Positions 36,925 through 48,763 of a stretch of DNA of 64,000 bases are shown here, piece after piece. This stretch comes from Macrotrachela quadricornifera. Lineage: Eukaryota; Rotifera; Eurotatoria; Philodinida; Philodinidae. The notes below the pieces were generated by a model. The model saw nothing but the letters and a program-made list of their open reading frames with translations. It was not told the DNA's origin and ran no database searches. The stretch's first letter is position 1. Each line of letters opens with the position of its first letter. The translations under genes and the position numbers were made by a program. The stretch spans positions 474,865 to 538,864 of the forward strand of contig JAJEKB010021351.1 in assembly GCA_022393335.1 (NCBI GenBank), written 5' to 3'.

Positions 36925-37350
36925 CCCAGTGAAAAAATGTCTGGTTATATAAGATTTTATCTATTTCAATCGGATTTTTGTGCAACAAAATCAAAATTAT
37001 AATTGATTGGAATCTTCCTAAATCAACAATAATTTGATTTTTAACCAAAAATAATCTTCTAAATCTAGTATAATTTTAATTTTAATCGAAAAATATTTTA
37101 CTTTAATCAAAACTCCATTTGATTTACAGGAAGAGCTTTGATTAAAAAATAATCTTCTAAACCAAGTATAATTTTGATTAAAATAAAATATTTTTTGATC
37201 AAAATTAAGATTATACTAGATTTAGAAAATTATTTTTGGTTAAAAATCAAATTATTTTTGATTTATGAAGATTTCAATCAATTATAATTTTGCTTTTGTT
37301 GCAAAAAAATCCGATTGAAATCTTATATAATCGGGCATTTTTTCACTGGG
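36925..37350. mobile_element. MITE nested in the MULE, TA-flanked
   Basis: Ends CCCAGTGAAAAAATG / CATTTTTTCACTGGG are perfect inverted repeats flanked by TA on both sides. The arms continue imperfectly to the centre (TATATAAGATTTTAT against TCTTATATAA; AATCAAAATTATAATTGATT against its complement). It is AT-rich with CTAAATCTAGTATAATTTTA-like internal repeats. It lies between the two MULE genes and interrupts neither. Confidence 0.85.
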
Positions 37351-37432
37351 TATCTTCAATTAATTCCTACTATATTGCAAAATAAATTATTTACATTAAA
37401 CTTGTACAGAGCTTTAAAGTGACTGGCATCAT

Positions 37433-40400
37433 TCATTTTTGTTGAATAAACATATATTGATTTTGTTGTGGTGGCATAATGGTAAAATTTGTTGGTGTTA
37501 TGAAACGAACTGATTTAATTAATTTTGGTGTAGGTGCTGTAACAGATGATGACGAAGAAGAAAAGTTGAAAACGTTTTGAGGTGAAGATGTTATTGGCAA
37601 GGTGTTAATTGGTAATGATACAGATGAGCAAGGATTAGTATCTTCTGATAATTTATTAGTAGTTAATGTAGTTTTATTGGACGTAAAATATGAAGATGAA
37701 TGAATGTTTTCCTTATCACATCGACGCGTACGTTTTCCACCGGCTTTTGTGATTTTATCTTCAATTCTCTTTCTTTTTTTTTCATGTCCAAGATTTATTT
37801 TACCATCAGTATCTTCAATTGGCATACCTATAAAAAGAGGAAAGGAACATTAGTAAGTGGTGTATGTGTTTATAATTTTATACGAAACCTAGATAAACTT
37901 TGACGGCTAATACATGTGCACACGTCTGTACAATACTTGGACAAGAACATCTAAAAAGACGTTTACGATCGTTCATATGAACGGCATGAACGACTTCTTG
38001 ATCTAATGAACGAACAGTAAAAACTTTAGACTTGGTATTGAATTGAACCAAATCTTGTTCGTTAAGTAAATTAGCACGTGCATTATTAGTCAATGTTTCA
38101 CGACGATAAGTACCATTAGCAATATTTGATAAAGAAGATACAGTAGTCTGATGTTCATCATTCGATACTGTTATATTCTCAACAATATCATCATTATCAA
38201 CAGATATTGATAAAGAAGCTTGTTCTTCCGATAAAGCACATGTATCATCAGGTTCAGACACAGGTGTCTGTTGCTTGAGTAACATAGTTTTCATTCGATT
38301 AACAGCTTCATCAGGTGAAAATGATGTGACAAGAGATAAATATGATCGATCAGTTTTTGAATCCATATAATCGTGTAGTAAATGATAATCACCTATATAA
38401 AACAGAAACAAAAGTACGCATTGAAGATTCAAAATGAAAAGAAGATGAAAAAAACATTGCACTTACCAGCACCACAAAAACCACGCTTTATCTCGTTCAC
38501 ATAAAAACCAGTAACTAGATAAAACATTTGAGCAAGTGAATCCAAAGATAGCTCCTTCCATGCAAGCCATCTCTTGAATACAGCATTTAAACTTTCAATT
38601 GGATTTGTAGTAACACCTGATATTTCATTGAAAAGATTTCGTTCACGACTTGTCCATCCACCTGGTAAATAGAAAAACAAAACATGATAAACGGAGAATT
38701 TCTCTACCTAAATGGCTCAACTTGTTCTGTGCAAATAAGTCAACACATTCTCTAACTATAATCTAGTATCGAGGAATACATCGACAATTTCTTTACTTAG
38801 ATGACTCGACTCATCCTATGAAGATAAGTCGACATATCCTTTAACTATAATTTATTGTTGAGAAATAGATAATAATTTTTTCTAATTAGATAAGTCGACA
38901 TGTCCNNNNNNNNNNGACTCATCCTACGAAGATAAGTCGACATATCCTTTAACTATAATTTACTGTTGAGAAATAGATGATATTTTTTTTAACTAGATAA
39001 TTCGACTTATCCTCCGTAGATAAGTCGACATATCCTTCGGATATAATAAATGATTGAAGAATGAGTCACATTTTTTTCTACTTAGATAACTCGATGTATC
39101 CTTTGGAGATAAGTCGAGTTATCTATGTTGAAAAAATTCTGATCTACTTATTCTTCAACCATAAATTATAGTCAAAGGATATGTCGACTTATCTTCATAG
39201 GATAAGTCGAGTCATCTAAATTGAAAAATTTCTGACCTGTTCCTCAACGGTAAATTACAGTAACAGGATAAGTCGATATATCTTTTGCCTATAATTTATC
39301 GTTGAGAAGTATAGATCAAATATCTTTTAGTTAGATATCTTGACTTATCCTTTGGAGAGAAGTCGGCATATCCTGTAACTATAATCTAGTGTTGAGGAAT
39401 AGATCAGAAATTGTTCTACTGAGATAACTCAACTTATTCTTTGACTATAATTTACAGCTGAGAAGCAAATCGAAAATTTTTTTACTTAGATAACTTGACT
39501 TATTCCATGCAGACGACTTGATTGATCCTCTGAAGATGAGTCTGTAGATGATTACGTTAATATTTTGATGAATGACTATCATTGCAGAAGTAAGTTTTTT
39601 TTTCTCTTTTAATACTCTAAATGAATCACTGAATTCTGTGACAAGATAGAATGCTATAGGGAAAATTTACTATCGAATTGGACGAGGTAGATTTACTAGC
39701 ATGTGTTACATAAAAAATAAATTTTCAACGAACCAATTTCATCAATTGTTGGTAGTAGATATGTATCAAACCAATCACGGAACTTTGGTGGCCACGTAGG
39801 AGAAACATTGTTGTATTTGTTGGTGAAATCAAGTTTAGATGGTGCTCGCATTAAATTCGTAATGGTATCAATAACATTACTTATAATTTCTCTTTTTTTC
39901 TTTTGAAGAAAATTTGGATCTTGTTCATCAGCATCAGCAACTTGTTGTGTTGGAAGATAATAATGTTTAATAGCTGTTTTCAAATTTTTTCCTAAATGAT
40001 TCCAACACCGATGTTGATCTATGTTTGGATAATAAAATCTGAACGCATTTTTTAAAGCAGCTTCGCAATCTGTAATAAGTACACAATGATTTCCAAGTTC
40101 CGGAATTTCTTGATGCAAAATTTGGACAAATCGTTTATGTGATTGTTCACGTTTAAAATCATGTAAAAGAACTATAAGTGGAATAATTGGTTGTTCAACG
40201 AACATAATATGTCTGTATGCAACAATCTAGAAAGAGAGAAACAAGGAACAAAATCATTGTTATATTTTAGTCTGTTCTTACTGAAACATATATTTCACCT
40301 AAAGAAAACGTCGTATCATAGTATAAAGGTACGGTTTCTTTTGTGCTACGTAGTAGTTTGCAAAACTGTTCTTTCATTTGATCATGGATTAATACAATTA

Positions 40401-42277
40401 GTAATTCAGGTTGTATTTGAAGTAATTTAAAGTAACCATTTAAATCAAGTGATAATAATACAAGGTTTTTTATTTCATCATTTGTAATTCTTTGTTGTTT
40501 TAAAAATTTTTGACGACGATATTCACATTGAGCAACGTTTCTTGGTGCATCATCTCCTTCATTTGTTGCAATAAGATGTTTGTAAGCTTTCGAGCCCGAC
40601 ATATGTGTAACGAGAGTGTCAATTTGTTTAATTGTTGATGATAACGTACATTGAAATAAATGAGATGTTGCTAGTTTAGAATTACCATGAGGACGTCGTG
40701 TTGCAATATCTAAATTTCCTAAAATAAAGAGAAAATATATATGAAATAAGATCAAAGTTTGGTCCACATTATAATATATCCTTCCTATTTATCGTATTTC
40801 CTATAGTCTACTTATCATATTAGTGCTTCAGAAAAACATAGTTTAGTTTTTTAATAGAAATATTTCTCTCAATTCTCAAAATAATGGATGCGTTATATTG
40901 TACGGCTGCGTTTTGCATTTTAGTTTTGACTCAACTAATATATTCAATTACAAAAACAGAATACATCACAGGATGCAGCTTCAAAAGCTCTACAATCTAC
41001 ACAAGACAGCTTTTTCTATAGTTGAACATTTTGCTTTCAAAATCGACAAAACTCGAAGCAACCAAATATCGACGCTGCAAAAAAATCGTTTTTCTTCTAT
41101 ACAAGTAATTTCTTCTATCTTATTCCATCTTTTCATCATCTGATAAATTTTATTTTAAAAAAATAAATCATAACATGTAGCTTGAAAAACGCTACAATTA
41201 TACAAAGAACAATTTATTTTAAATGTGTTTTACGCTTTTCAAATAAGCGAAATTTTGTGCGACTAATAAATTATCGTTTTCGCATTGTCGAAATTTGATC
41301 TTTCCAAATTTTGTTGATTTTAAAAGTAAAAAGTATAACTGTAGAAAAAGCTGTCTTATGTAAATTGTAGAGCGTTTCACGTAGGACCTAATGGTACATT
41401 TTGTCTCTTTTTGAGTACAATATATTAAGTAAATAAAAGCCGAAAACGCAAAATGCTGTCATAAAATATAGCACAATCGTTATATAGTGTAACTTAAAAG
41501 TGCTAACAGTTATGCTAGTTCTTCTTTTGTCTTATTATAGTGTTTACATGAAGATTAATATTTGGACAATTAAATCATGAAAAACCATTGTTTCAGAAAA
41601 AATGGTGAAAATTACAATTTCTTTAAAGTAAGGTGTAACGAATCGTTTACTAAAAACAAAATAACTTTAATCATTTGTTTAAAAATAAATTATCTATATC
41701 TGTAGCTTGTCTTCTCGCGTAGCATTTTATTATAAAAAAATTTTAGAACTTTGGTTGCTCTAGCTCTTTCTATATTCGTTTAGATAAATTTTGTCACTTG
41801 AAATTAAATAAAATTGCATACCGATATAACATACTATTACATCTAAATTGCTTTTTTTCGAAATATAGACATGTTTTACACAACGTGCATCTTTTTTTTT
41901 ATCCGAATTTATACAAGTATAATATGTTTTTATATAATCAGGTTGTTGACGAGAATATGATATTGATTTCTCGTTTTTCCAAAAATATCCATCAAGTTTC
42001 CATATATCTATAAATACATATCATATTGAAAGTGTCATTACGTTAAAAGTAACTCTTACCTTGAGTTTGTTTCGTCAACAACAATCGATATACTACATTG
42101 GATACTATAGAATCTGGTAAACTTTCTAATTTCTCGTTATTATCGAGTATAAAGTTTAGATCATCAACTGTTAATCGAGTAAGTGGACGATGTATTGCTA
42201 AACAACGAGAAAGTGCTTAACGATAACATTTATATGAGAAACCTACTTAAATTAAGATCATCACAATCTTCATTCAT
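37433..42277 (-). CDS. MULE transposase, intact, 7 exons
   Basis: Exons (- strand): 42277-42247, 42197-42060, 40718-40282, 40226-39734, 38661-38467, 38392-37889, 37827-37433. All phases close; 2193 bases give 730 residues plus TAA. The catalytic triad fits the MULE DDE fold: D191 in YYDTTFSLG, D255 in LITDCEAALKNAF, E389 in TTNPIESLN. The family C/H motif HRCWNHLGKN follows the second Asp. A SWIM zinc finger (CSCPSIVQTCAHVLA, about 578-592) follows, and then a basic and Ser/Pro-rich tail (KKRKRIEDK; TPKLIKSVRF). The SWIM finger probably helps bind DNA. Cuts and reinserts the element through its terminal repeats. Introns 2 and 4 are enlarged by repeats, but every exon is open. Confidence 0.93.
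38695..39545. repeat. tandem array of about 88-89 bp units with inverted units, in a transposase intron
   Basis: Copies of GATAAGTCGACATATCCTTT followed by AACTATAATTTA and GTTGAGAAATAGAT recur, for example at 38823, 38931, 39019 and 39108. From about 39110 to 39260 the units run in reverse (AAAGGATATGTCGACTTATC), then forward again. A 10-N gap (38906-38915) lies within, so copy number is not reliable. The array fills the intron between transposase exons 4 and 5. Confidence 0.85.
38906..38915. other. assembly gap (10 N) in tandem array
   Basis: Ten N; a placeholder gap within the repeat array, so the array length is uncertain. Confidence 0.98.
40968..41392. repeat. dispersed repeat cluster in transposase intron 2
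   Basis: Three related copies lie close together. Two are forward: 40974-41060 with AAAAGCTCTACAATCTACAC, and 41170-41290. One is inverted: 41318-41392, whose complement has CTCTACAATTTACATAAGAC then AGCTTTTTCTA. The inverted pair would form a stem. The same family bounds the unit at 1645-3060. No coding role. Confidence 0.7.
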
Positions 42278-42536
42278 TACTGTTAAATCGTAAAAGAGAA
42301 TAATAATGAAATTATTACATTTAACACTTATTACACCTAAAAATAAAAATAATTTCCAAAAGGAATTAAAAAAACTTTTTTTTATTCATTTTAGTAACAA
42401 TGGCAACGTAATATTTTTCATTAATTTTCAGTTAATCTGTGAATATTTTATTCAATTATTACGTTTACTCTTTTTTAGAAAATTTGGAATAAAAAAGATA
42501 AAACATGGACGCACAGTTATTGGATTATGTAGTATA

Positions 42537-42606
42537 GCGAGATGACCAATCAGCTTTTTCGGTCGCTTCGGTCTTCGGTTTCAACTTCGGCCAATTATTA
42601 TTACCC
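42537..42606 (-). repeat. MULE terminal inverted repeat, right
   Basis: Inverted copy of the left end, with the same CGGTCGCTTCGGTCTTCGGT block and a few substitutions. Confidence 0.9.
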
Positions 42607-42615
42607 CCTGTATTG
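42607..42615. repeat. 9-bp target-site duplication, right
   Basis: CCTGTATTG directly abuts the right end of the MULE and is identical to 34637-34645. Confidence 0.93.
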
Positions 42616-43400
42616 ACGCTCATCAAAAATAAACGTTATGGACTAAAACAAATGACAATACACAAAAAAAACCACTAAAAAAGATGGCATTAGTGGTCGA
42701 TAGCTGAAATTATATAAATGTTGATATTTTCTTACATTTGTATTTGTTGATCCTCTTATTGCAATTGTCTGTTGATTAAAGTGAAGAGAAATATCTAGGC
42801 ATGATAATCATATATATCGATATTCGTAAATATAATCTTAATCTTCCAGAAGGAAAAATTCTTTCAACAAGTCACTTCATTATACACAGACGGCAATTTT
42901 TTTATAATCAAATTACGGTATTAAGAAGCAGACTAATACGAAATCGAGCATTTTGACTATAGAGTGTCATATGAAAGACTTTAACCTATTTTTTCTGTGG
43001 TCGTAAATGAAAGAGCATGTAATTTTACCTACAAATTCCAAATTTAAGTCCTCTCTAAACTATTTTTATATAGATATGAAAAAAAACCATTGAAAATGTC
43101 TGAATGAAATTCTAAAAATAATGCTCATATTTTTTCTATAAAAGTTGTTTGAATCAAATTAAATAAGATTTCAAAAAATAGAACAAATTTCGTTCTGCAA
43201 AACTATATATTTGAATTATCTTCAAATAGGTCGAGTAATGACCAGGATTAAGACAAATGTAATGGAACCAAGTATTTTGAAAGAATATAATCTTACTCTG
43301 AATTATTCAAATTCGTCCATAACTAGTGTCATAGTAGCTATAGATATAATGTATTATTGATTCATATGTAAAAGGTTAATGTAAAAGAGTTGATCAAGCA
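42616..43400. other. intergenic, no gene seen
   Basis: AT-rich flank of the MULE; nothing supported. Confidence 0.45.
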
Positions 43401-43427
43401 GAATATACACTTATACTTGGTCATAGA

Positions 43428-43805
43428 TTGAGGACAATTGCTCGAAATATGCAGGAGTTTGTCTATGCTACACTTTTCAATATAGGTTGTCAACCTTTAA
43501 ATTCATTAACAGCTACTACATTTTTGATCCCATTAAGTGCCATTTCTGAGAATGCGGCAGTGACCCATCTAATCATAATATCAGATTCTTTTCCCCCAAG
43601 TATTATCGATGTACGTAGTGTAATTATTGATGAAGCAAATCATTTATCTGTCGACATAATATTGCATCTTATAGTTGATGAGATGACAACATCAGTAAAT
43701 TTATCATTTTTAGTTGAAGATGAATTCACATACTTTGCTGAAGATCAACATCACCTTCCTAATGCAACAATAACTATATCTAGTGTCCACTTCAGAGATA
43801 AATGA
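43428..43805 (+). pseudogene. possible superfamily 1 RNA/DNA helicase relic
   Basis: A 125-codon open frame without ATG, preceded by the codable stretch VDQAEYTLILGH and an acceptor-like CATAG. It contains VIIDEANHLSVD, which resembles the Walker B (motif II, DEAxQ) of Upf1/NFX1-type helicases, and EDQHHLPNATI about 50 residues later, where motif III has GDxxQLPP(T/A)V. Spacing and order fit, but Gln and Gly positions are altered and no motif I is present. If correct it is a decayed fragment. Confidence 0.35.
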
Positions 43806-44884
43806 TCGTGGACATTTTTTTATTAACTTTTCATAGGGATAAGATAGAGACCTGAGCCTTTCACCGTTGGAAAGAGCAAACGAAGAAGTAACGAATCATA
43901 TATGGAAAGATTTTGTAGCCGCTTTCCCAAAGGGTTTGCATAAAACTTGAAGAAAAACAGCATGCTTTTCATTGTCACGATATTGATTTATCGATTAGGA
44001 AGTGTGCGATAGAACCACGAGACAAAGAGCTACAAAATCATATTGAGGTTCTATCCATGATCACTAACAGTAAGATATTCAAATCATCGAAGCACAATTT
44101 ATCACCTGATTTTTTTAGCAAAATAATTGAAAAATAAAAGTTTTTGTAGAATTTTCATGGATAAATCAATTTTTGAATGTAGAAGAAAAAAGCAATTTTT
44201 TGAAAACGTTTGACTAAAACTTTTAGGAAAGTTGTTAAAGAATCTTCAAATATATGGTTCGATGCGTCTTCTTCTGCTCTTTTCAACGATAAAACTCGAA
44301 AATCTCTATCTTGTTTCTTGAAAAAGCTAATCGAAAAATGTCCACGAACACTTATCTCTGAAATGGACATTAGTAGAGATCTTAGAAATAAAAATATATT
44401 AACCAGTAATTAGTATAGTCAAACAACCATTGCTCCAGTTCTACTAGATACATATCAAATACCGGACTCAAGCTGATAAATATTCATCTTCTACAAATAT
44501 AATTATAATTGATCTATTATCTCGTAGACAAATAGTTGTCATATTTCTTCAACATCACGTTATTACATCGACCATATTCGAAAATGAATGTCGTGAGAGT
44601 AAGTAAAAAAGCATACCATGATTGCGATTTCCATCATATTTAAGGGTCTCATTAGACGGTTTTGATCGAATAAATAGTGTAATTCCATTGTATTTCGCGT
44701 ACTTGTCTGTACTCTGTTGTACTCTTCGTACTCTCGGAGTACAAGAGTATGCCGTTTTCTTCTTGCCTATTACTTTATTATAGAAATGGTGATTATATAT
44801 ATATAAATATGAATGAGCTAGAAAAAAACCAAACATTATGAAAAGAAAACATGATGAAGAAGAGAAGTATCCAACTGAAGGAGA
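43806..44884. other. no supported gene
   Basis: Open frames overlap on both strands at 44155-44413 without recognisable domains. A frame on the - strand at 44555-44887 has a hydrophobic start but no further support. Confidence 0.35.
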
Positions 44885-45035
44885 CATGAATTTGACAGTA
44901 CTGAATTTTGCAGTTGACTTTGGGTAATTGTCGGAAATTCAGTTTCAGTGAGAACGAGTTTTGAGTATATGAAATTACATGACTTTTGGCAATTGTTAAG
45001 AGTCAACTGCAAAAGTGAATATTGTCAAATTCATG
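44885..45035. mobile_element. small MITE, 151 bp, 35-bp inverted ends
   Basis: CATGAATTTGACAGTACTGA...GCAGTTGACT at the left is matched by the complement of AGTCAACTGCAAAAGTGAAT...TTCATG at the right with a few mismatches. The inner parts pair weakly. It sits about 0.5 kb downstream of the receptor on the - strand. Confidence 0.65.
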
Positions 45036-45569
45036 CTATCCGTACATATGTTATACTTATCATCTATACGGTATTATAGAAAAGAAGAAAGGAAAAAAAA
45101 AGATATAGAAGTAATTACATTACAATAATTCTTTATATAAAATTTATCCATAATTTAAATAATTTATTATTCATTCAATATGAGTGTTTTTTTTTAATAT
45201 ATATGATCTTTCTATTTATTTATAGAAAAATTTAATTATATACGAATATTTTATGTCAATAATGATGATGTAATGAATATTCTTATAATATATAAAAAAT
45301 AATAACTCTTTATTGGATGGAATAAGTTTTGTAAATAGAGTATTGTGTCTAAATTTTTTTGAACGACAGCTTCTATATTCAATTGAATCAATTCGATAAA
45401 GTCTATTATAAAATTTTTGATGATATATAGATGTATATTTTATAATAAAGAAATATTTGCACTTCTTTTTGTTGTTGATTTGGATTCTATGAATTCTATA
45501 ACTAAATTAATCTGCATTCTTCAATATAATGTAATTCAATCATATTGATTCTTAATTTAAACAATAAAA

Positions 45570-46571
45570 TTAATTTCGTTTAATAAATTTTGGAATATTA
45601 AAAAAGGCTTCACGAAAAATTTTTCCTCCACATAGTATATTTATATAAAATGGAATTCCACTTGCAATATATGTTAATAAAAGAAGAAAACTATAAATAA
45701 AATTATCAATTGTATTTTCTAATATTGTTTTATTTAAATGAAATGTACATGTTGTATATAATTTTTGTACAGCTTGTGGAAATGTTAATAATATTAACAG
45801 AAATATTTGAACAAAAAGCATTAAAATTAAATGACGATCAAGTTTTCTTCTTAATCTTGTTTGTATTTGAATTTTTCTTATATTTTCATTTTGATTTGTA
45901 TGCATTGGAACAATACTTGTTTGTCTTAAACGTAATTGAACTTGACGTATATTTAATATTATCATTAAACTAAATATAATCATTAATATTAATGGTAATA
46001 ATATAGTTAAACATATATAAACTATATCAGTAAAATATCGACATTCATATGTTTTATCATAACATTTTAATGGGGTATTAAGAAGATTTGCTTCATAACA
46101 ATAAAACATATGTGCATAAAGAAGAATAGAAAATAATAAAATAATAATTGAACTTTTTTGTGCATTTTTTAATGAACTTATTTGACGATAATTAGGATTC
46201 GTAGATGATGAAAGCCATCGATCTATTGTAGCTAATATAACAAGCCAAAATGCAATTGTTCTTGAAGTAAAAACAATATATGTACGAATGCTACATAACC
46301 AATTAATAGTTGATGTAAAATCCCAATTCCAACCAGATAATATTCTAGTTGTTAAACCAAAAAAAATTGAAATAATATTAGCAATTGATGAAAAAAGAAA
46401 TAACCATGCACAAGAATTTGATCGAAGAGTTTGTTGTGATAAAACAAGAATATTAAGAATATTTCCAATAAAACCAAAGATAAATATAAATGGTGCAAAA
46501 TAACGATTTATTTGTACTAAAATATCATTTAATACTGTTACTGTTATCATATCAGATGAAGACATTTTCAT
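45570..46571 (-). CDS. 7TM G-protein coupled receptor, intact, single exon
   Basis: A 333-residue receptor of the same expanded family as 4810 and 10245, here on the - strand. TM1 has GFIGNILNILVLSQQTLRS (about 33-51). TM3 starts at the conserved Cys (WLC, about 93) and ends in DRW (117-119). Loop 2 keeps NTPLKCYDKTYECR. The third inner loop is Arg/Gln-rich (RQVQLRLRQ ... RRKLDRH). TM7 carries SGIPFYINIL (304-313) instead of NPxxY, followed by CGGKIFREAFF and a short basic tail. The N-terminus is short and has no sequon. ATG 46571 is followed by a second in-frame ATG at codon 3. Ligand unknown. Confidence 0.92.
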   Translation of the reverse strand: MKMSSSDMITVTVLNDILVQINRYFAPFIFIFGFIGNILNILVLSQQTLRSNSCAWLFLFSSIANIISIFFGLTTRILSGWNWDFTSTINWLCSIRTYIVFTSRTIAFWLVILATIDRWLSSSTNPNYRQISSLKNAQKSSIIILLFSILLYAHMFYCYEANLLNTPLKCYDKTYECRYFTDIVYICLTILLPLILMIIFSLMIILNIRQVQLRLRQTSIVPMHTNQNENIRKIQIQTRLRRKLDRHLILMLFVQIFLLILLTFPQAVQKLYTTCTFHLNKTILENTIDNFIYSFLLLLTYIASGIPFYINILCGGKIFREAFFNIPKFIKRN

Positions 46572-46599
46572 ATATGATATAGAAAAAAAAAATTATTAT

Positions 46600-46956
46600 A
46601 TAAATAATAAATTAAGTTGTTATATTTATATATCCTCAATTTATTATAAGACATCTGCTTTTCAAAATTGTCATGAAATTGTCTATATCGTATAGTGAAG
46701 AATAGATTTATTCAATGTGATATAATTGAAAATAATTAAGATTATAGATAGAATCTTTTCTTCATATTATTTAATTTTTATAGTAAAAGATTTCAGTATA
46801 TAGAACTTTTGTATAATAAAAATAACTGTTTATCTTCTTTTAAGTTTGAAACGGGAAATACTTTTTATATGAACTCATGAGATAGATTATTCTTAGAAAT
46901 TTGACTTTGTACCTTTAGTTATTAGTATAAATAAATTATAAATAAATAAAATTTCA
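46600..46956. other. intergenic between receptor and LamG relic
   Basis: AT-rich; contains the upstream region of the receptor (- strand). No motif is named. Confidence 0.4.
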
Positions 46957-48763
46957 TTACCTAACAAAGAAAAGAGTGCACGCATCGATAGAAGTAAGTT
47001 CACGATTATAAATACGCAAATCATCAATCTCACCTACAAATCTTTCTGATGATCTGACTAATTCATTAATACATGCACCACTGCAACTATTCAAACAATT
47101 ATCAAATGTCAAATAATTTGGCTTTTTTTCACTGCCTGAAAATAGTGAAGCTGCTACAGAACTAACAAATGTATTGTTTACATATAAATTTATTCCATTT
47201 GTCGAACTCCATGATGAAGATATTGGTAAAATAGAATCAAAAGCTGTTACAATAGTATTATTATTTGTTAATACTTGTGCGATAATTGTTCCATTTGAAG
47301 AAAAATCCAATAATGGAAAACAAAGAGATCCTGTACCTAATGATGATGTTCATAAATGAACATCCTATGCTTGAAAATATGATGTTGATGACCCAGAAAA
47401 TGGTATAGCTTGATTTTTATAACTAGTGATAATTTATGTAGTTGAGTCAACTGATTGATAATTGGTCAATATAACTCTAAATAGTATAGTACAGTTTTCT
47501 GAAATCATCTTCTAAATACTAATTTGTTAATCAATTCTATACATAATAATTACTGGTAATTACTGCACCTGCGTTAATACCAACAGTAACGTTGCCTGAT
47601 ACTGTTTTTAATGCATTAGAAACACTACTCTTGGCACCTTAAATGCCATTTATAAAGATCATCTGCGTTCGTTTTATTGTATCAAAGACAGATGCTACAT
47701 GTATCCATTGATTGAGTAAAATTACTTTATTACCTCTAATATCATTGAGATAAAATTCGAAATACAACTTTGTACCACGAATATTCATGTGAAGACAATT
47801 ATTTATTGTTTTTGATGGACATAATCCAACAATCCTATGAGCAGTTGGATTTGGATATCCAGTTAGGTTTAATCTATGCATCAATCGTGACACTAATGTT
47901 ATTTAAAGGAATAAATGATGTATACATAGCTTGTTTAACTGATATATTGAATGAAGCAGCTTGATCAAAATATCCATTTACAAAAGCTGATAGGTTTGTA
48001 GATGGGATTTCATTGTAATCATTGATGGTATCAGTATGGAAACCGTTGAACGGCTATAAGGCACGATTATCTGAAGATTTAATCCATGATTGATTGAGAC
48101 ATGATTTATCACAATAGAAAGATATTGTTTTAGCTAACAAACAACAAATAAAAAAAATTTATTTATATTAATAATATTTGTACATGAAAACATAGTCTAA
48201 GTTTGTTGTAACAATATATAGAATATCACTGAAAATATATATTACTTTGACTTTCCAGTAACTCATACAGTGCAGATAGTACTATTGTTAACGCACTAGT
48301 TTTTGAATTTCATCAATCAAACTTATGCATTGAATGAGAAAAATAGAAATAAACTGACTTTTAGTTTCATTGTTGATGTAGTTATTGTGATAGTAGTTAA
48401 TGTAGATGGAGATGTTTTATTTATGATCATTGTAGTTGTTGTTGTAGCGGAAGTTCCTTCATTAACTATTGCCATTGTTAAAGCACTGATGATTATGCTA
48501 CATACAATAGAGAATATTTCAAAATAATTTTGTAATTATTTTCGACAGATTTGTTAGTATTGTAGTTGTTGTATCTTTATTTCTGTTAGGAAGGATAACA
48601 ACTAATAGTGTTAGTACAACAATTAGCAAAAGAGAACTGAACAATAAAGTGGTAATACAACACGACGAACAAGAACACCAAGTACATTTCCAATAAGTGT
48701 GACTAAACAAGAAAAGATTAGAAATAGAATGATCTTTTCGTACCAAAATACAAAAGAATAGTT
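46957..48763 (-). pseudogene. type II membrane protein with Thr-rich linker and LamG-like domains, disrupted
   Basis: Reading 5' to 3' on the - strand, a Cys-rich transmembrane exon comes first (about 48750-48580: SCSSCCITTLLFSSLLLIVV, then VILPNRNK). A Thr-rich mucin-like linker follows (about 48480-48350, TSATTTTTMIINKTS). Next is a LamG/concanavalin-type domain, with SAFVNGYFDQAASFNISVKQ, NLTGYPNPTAHRIVGLCPSK and NQWIHVASVFDTIKRTQMIF (about 47990-47640). The last exon has GEIDDLRIYNRELTSIDACT (46957-47310). Such proteins sit at the cell surface and bind glycans or proteins. Damage includes stops before PFNGF, after TIDA and after FINGI (TAA 47639-47641), and the acceptor before the TM exon reads GG where the copy at 61575 has AG. 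A partial duplicate lies at 61320-61760. Confidence 0.7.

Larger units (their letters stand above)
34646..42606. mobile_element. complete Mutator-like (MULE) DNA transposon, 7.96 kb
   Basis: The left end GGGTAATAATAAATGGCCGA (34646) and right end (reverse complement GGGTAATAATAATTGGCCGA, ending at 42606) begin terminal inverted repeats of about 65-70 bases. These share ACCGAAGACCGAAGCGACCG and GATTGGT. The element is flanked by a perfect 9-bp duplication CCTGTATTG (34637-34645 and 42607-42615), the classic Mutator target-site length. It carries two spliced genes on the - strand: the transposase (37433-42277) and a second protein (35213-36512). A MITE (36925-37350), a tandem array (38695-39545) and a dispersed repeat (40968-41392) sit inside it in non-coding parts. 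Intact genes and an exact duplication suggest recent movement. Confidence 0.95.
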
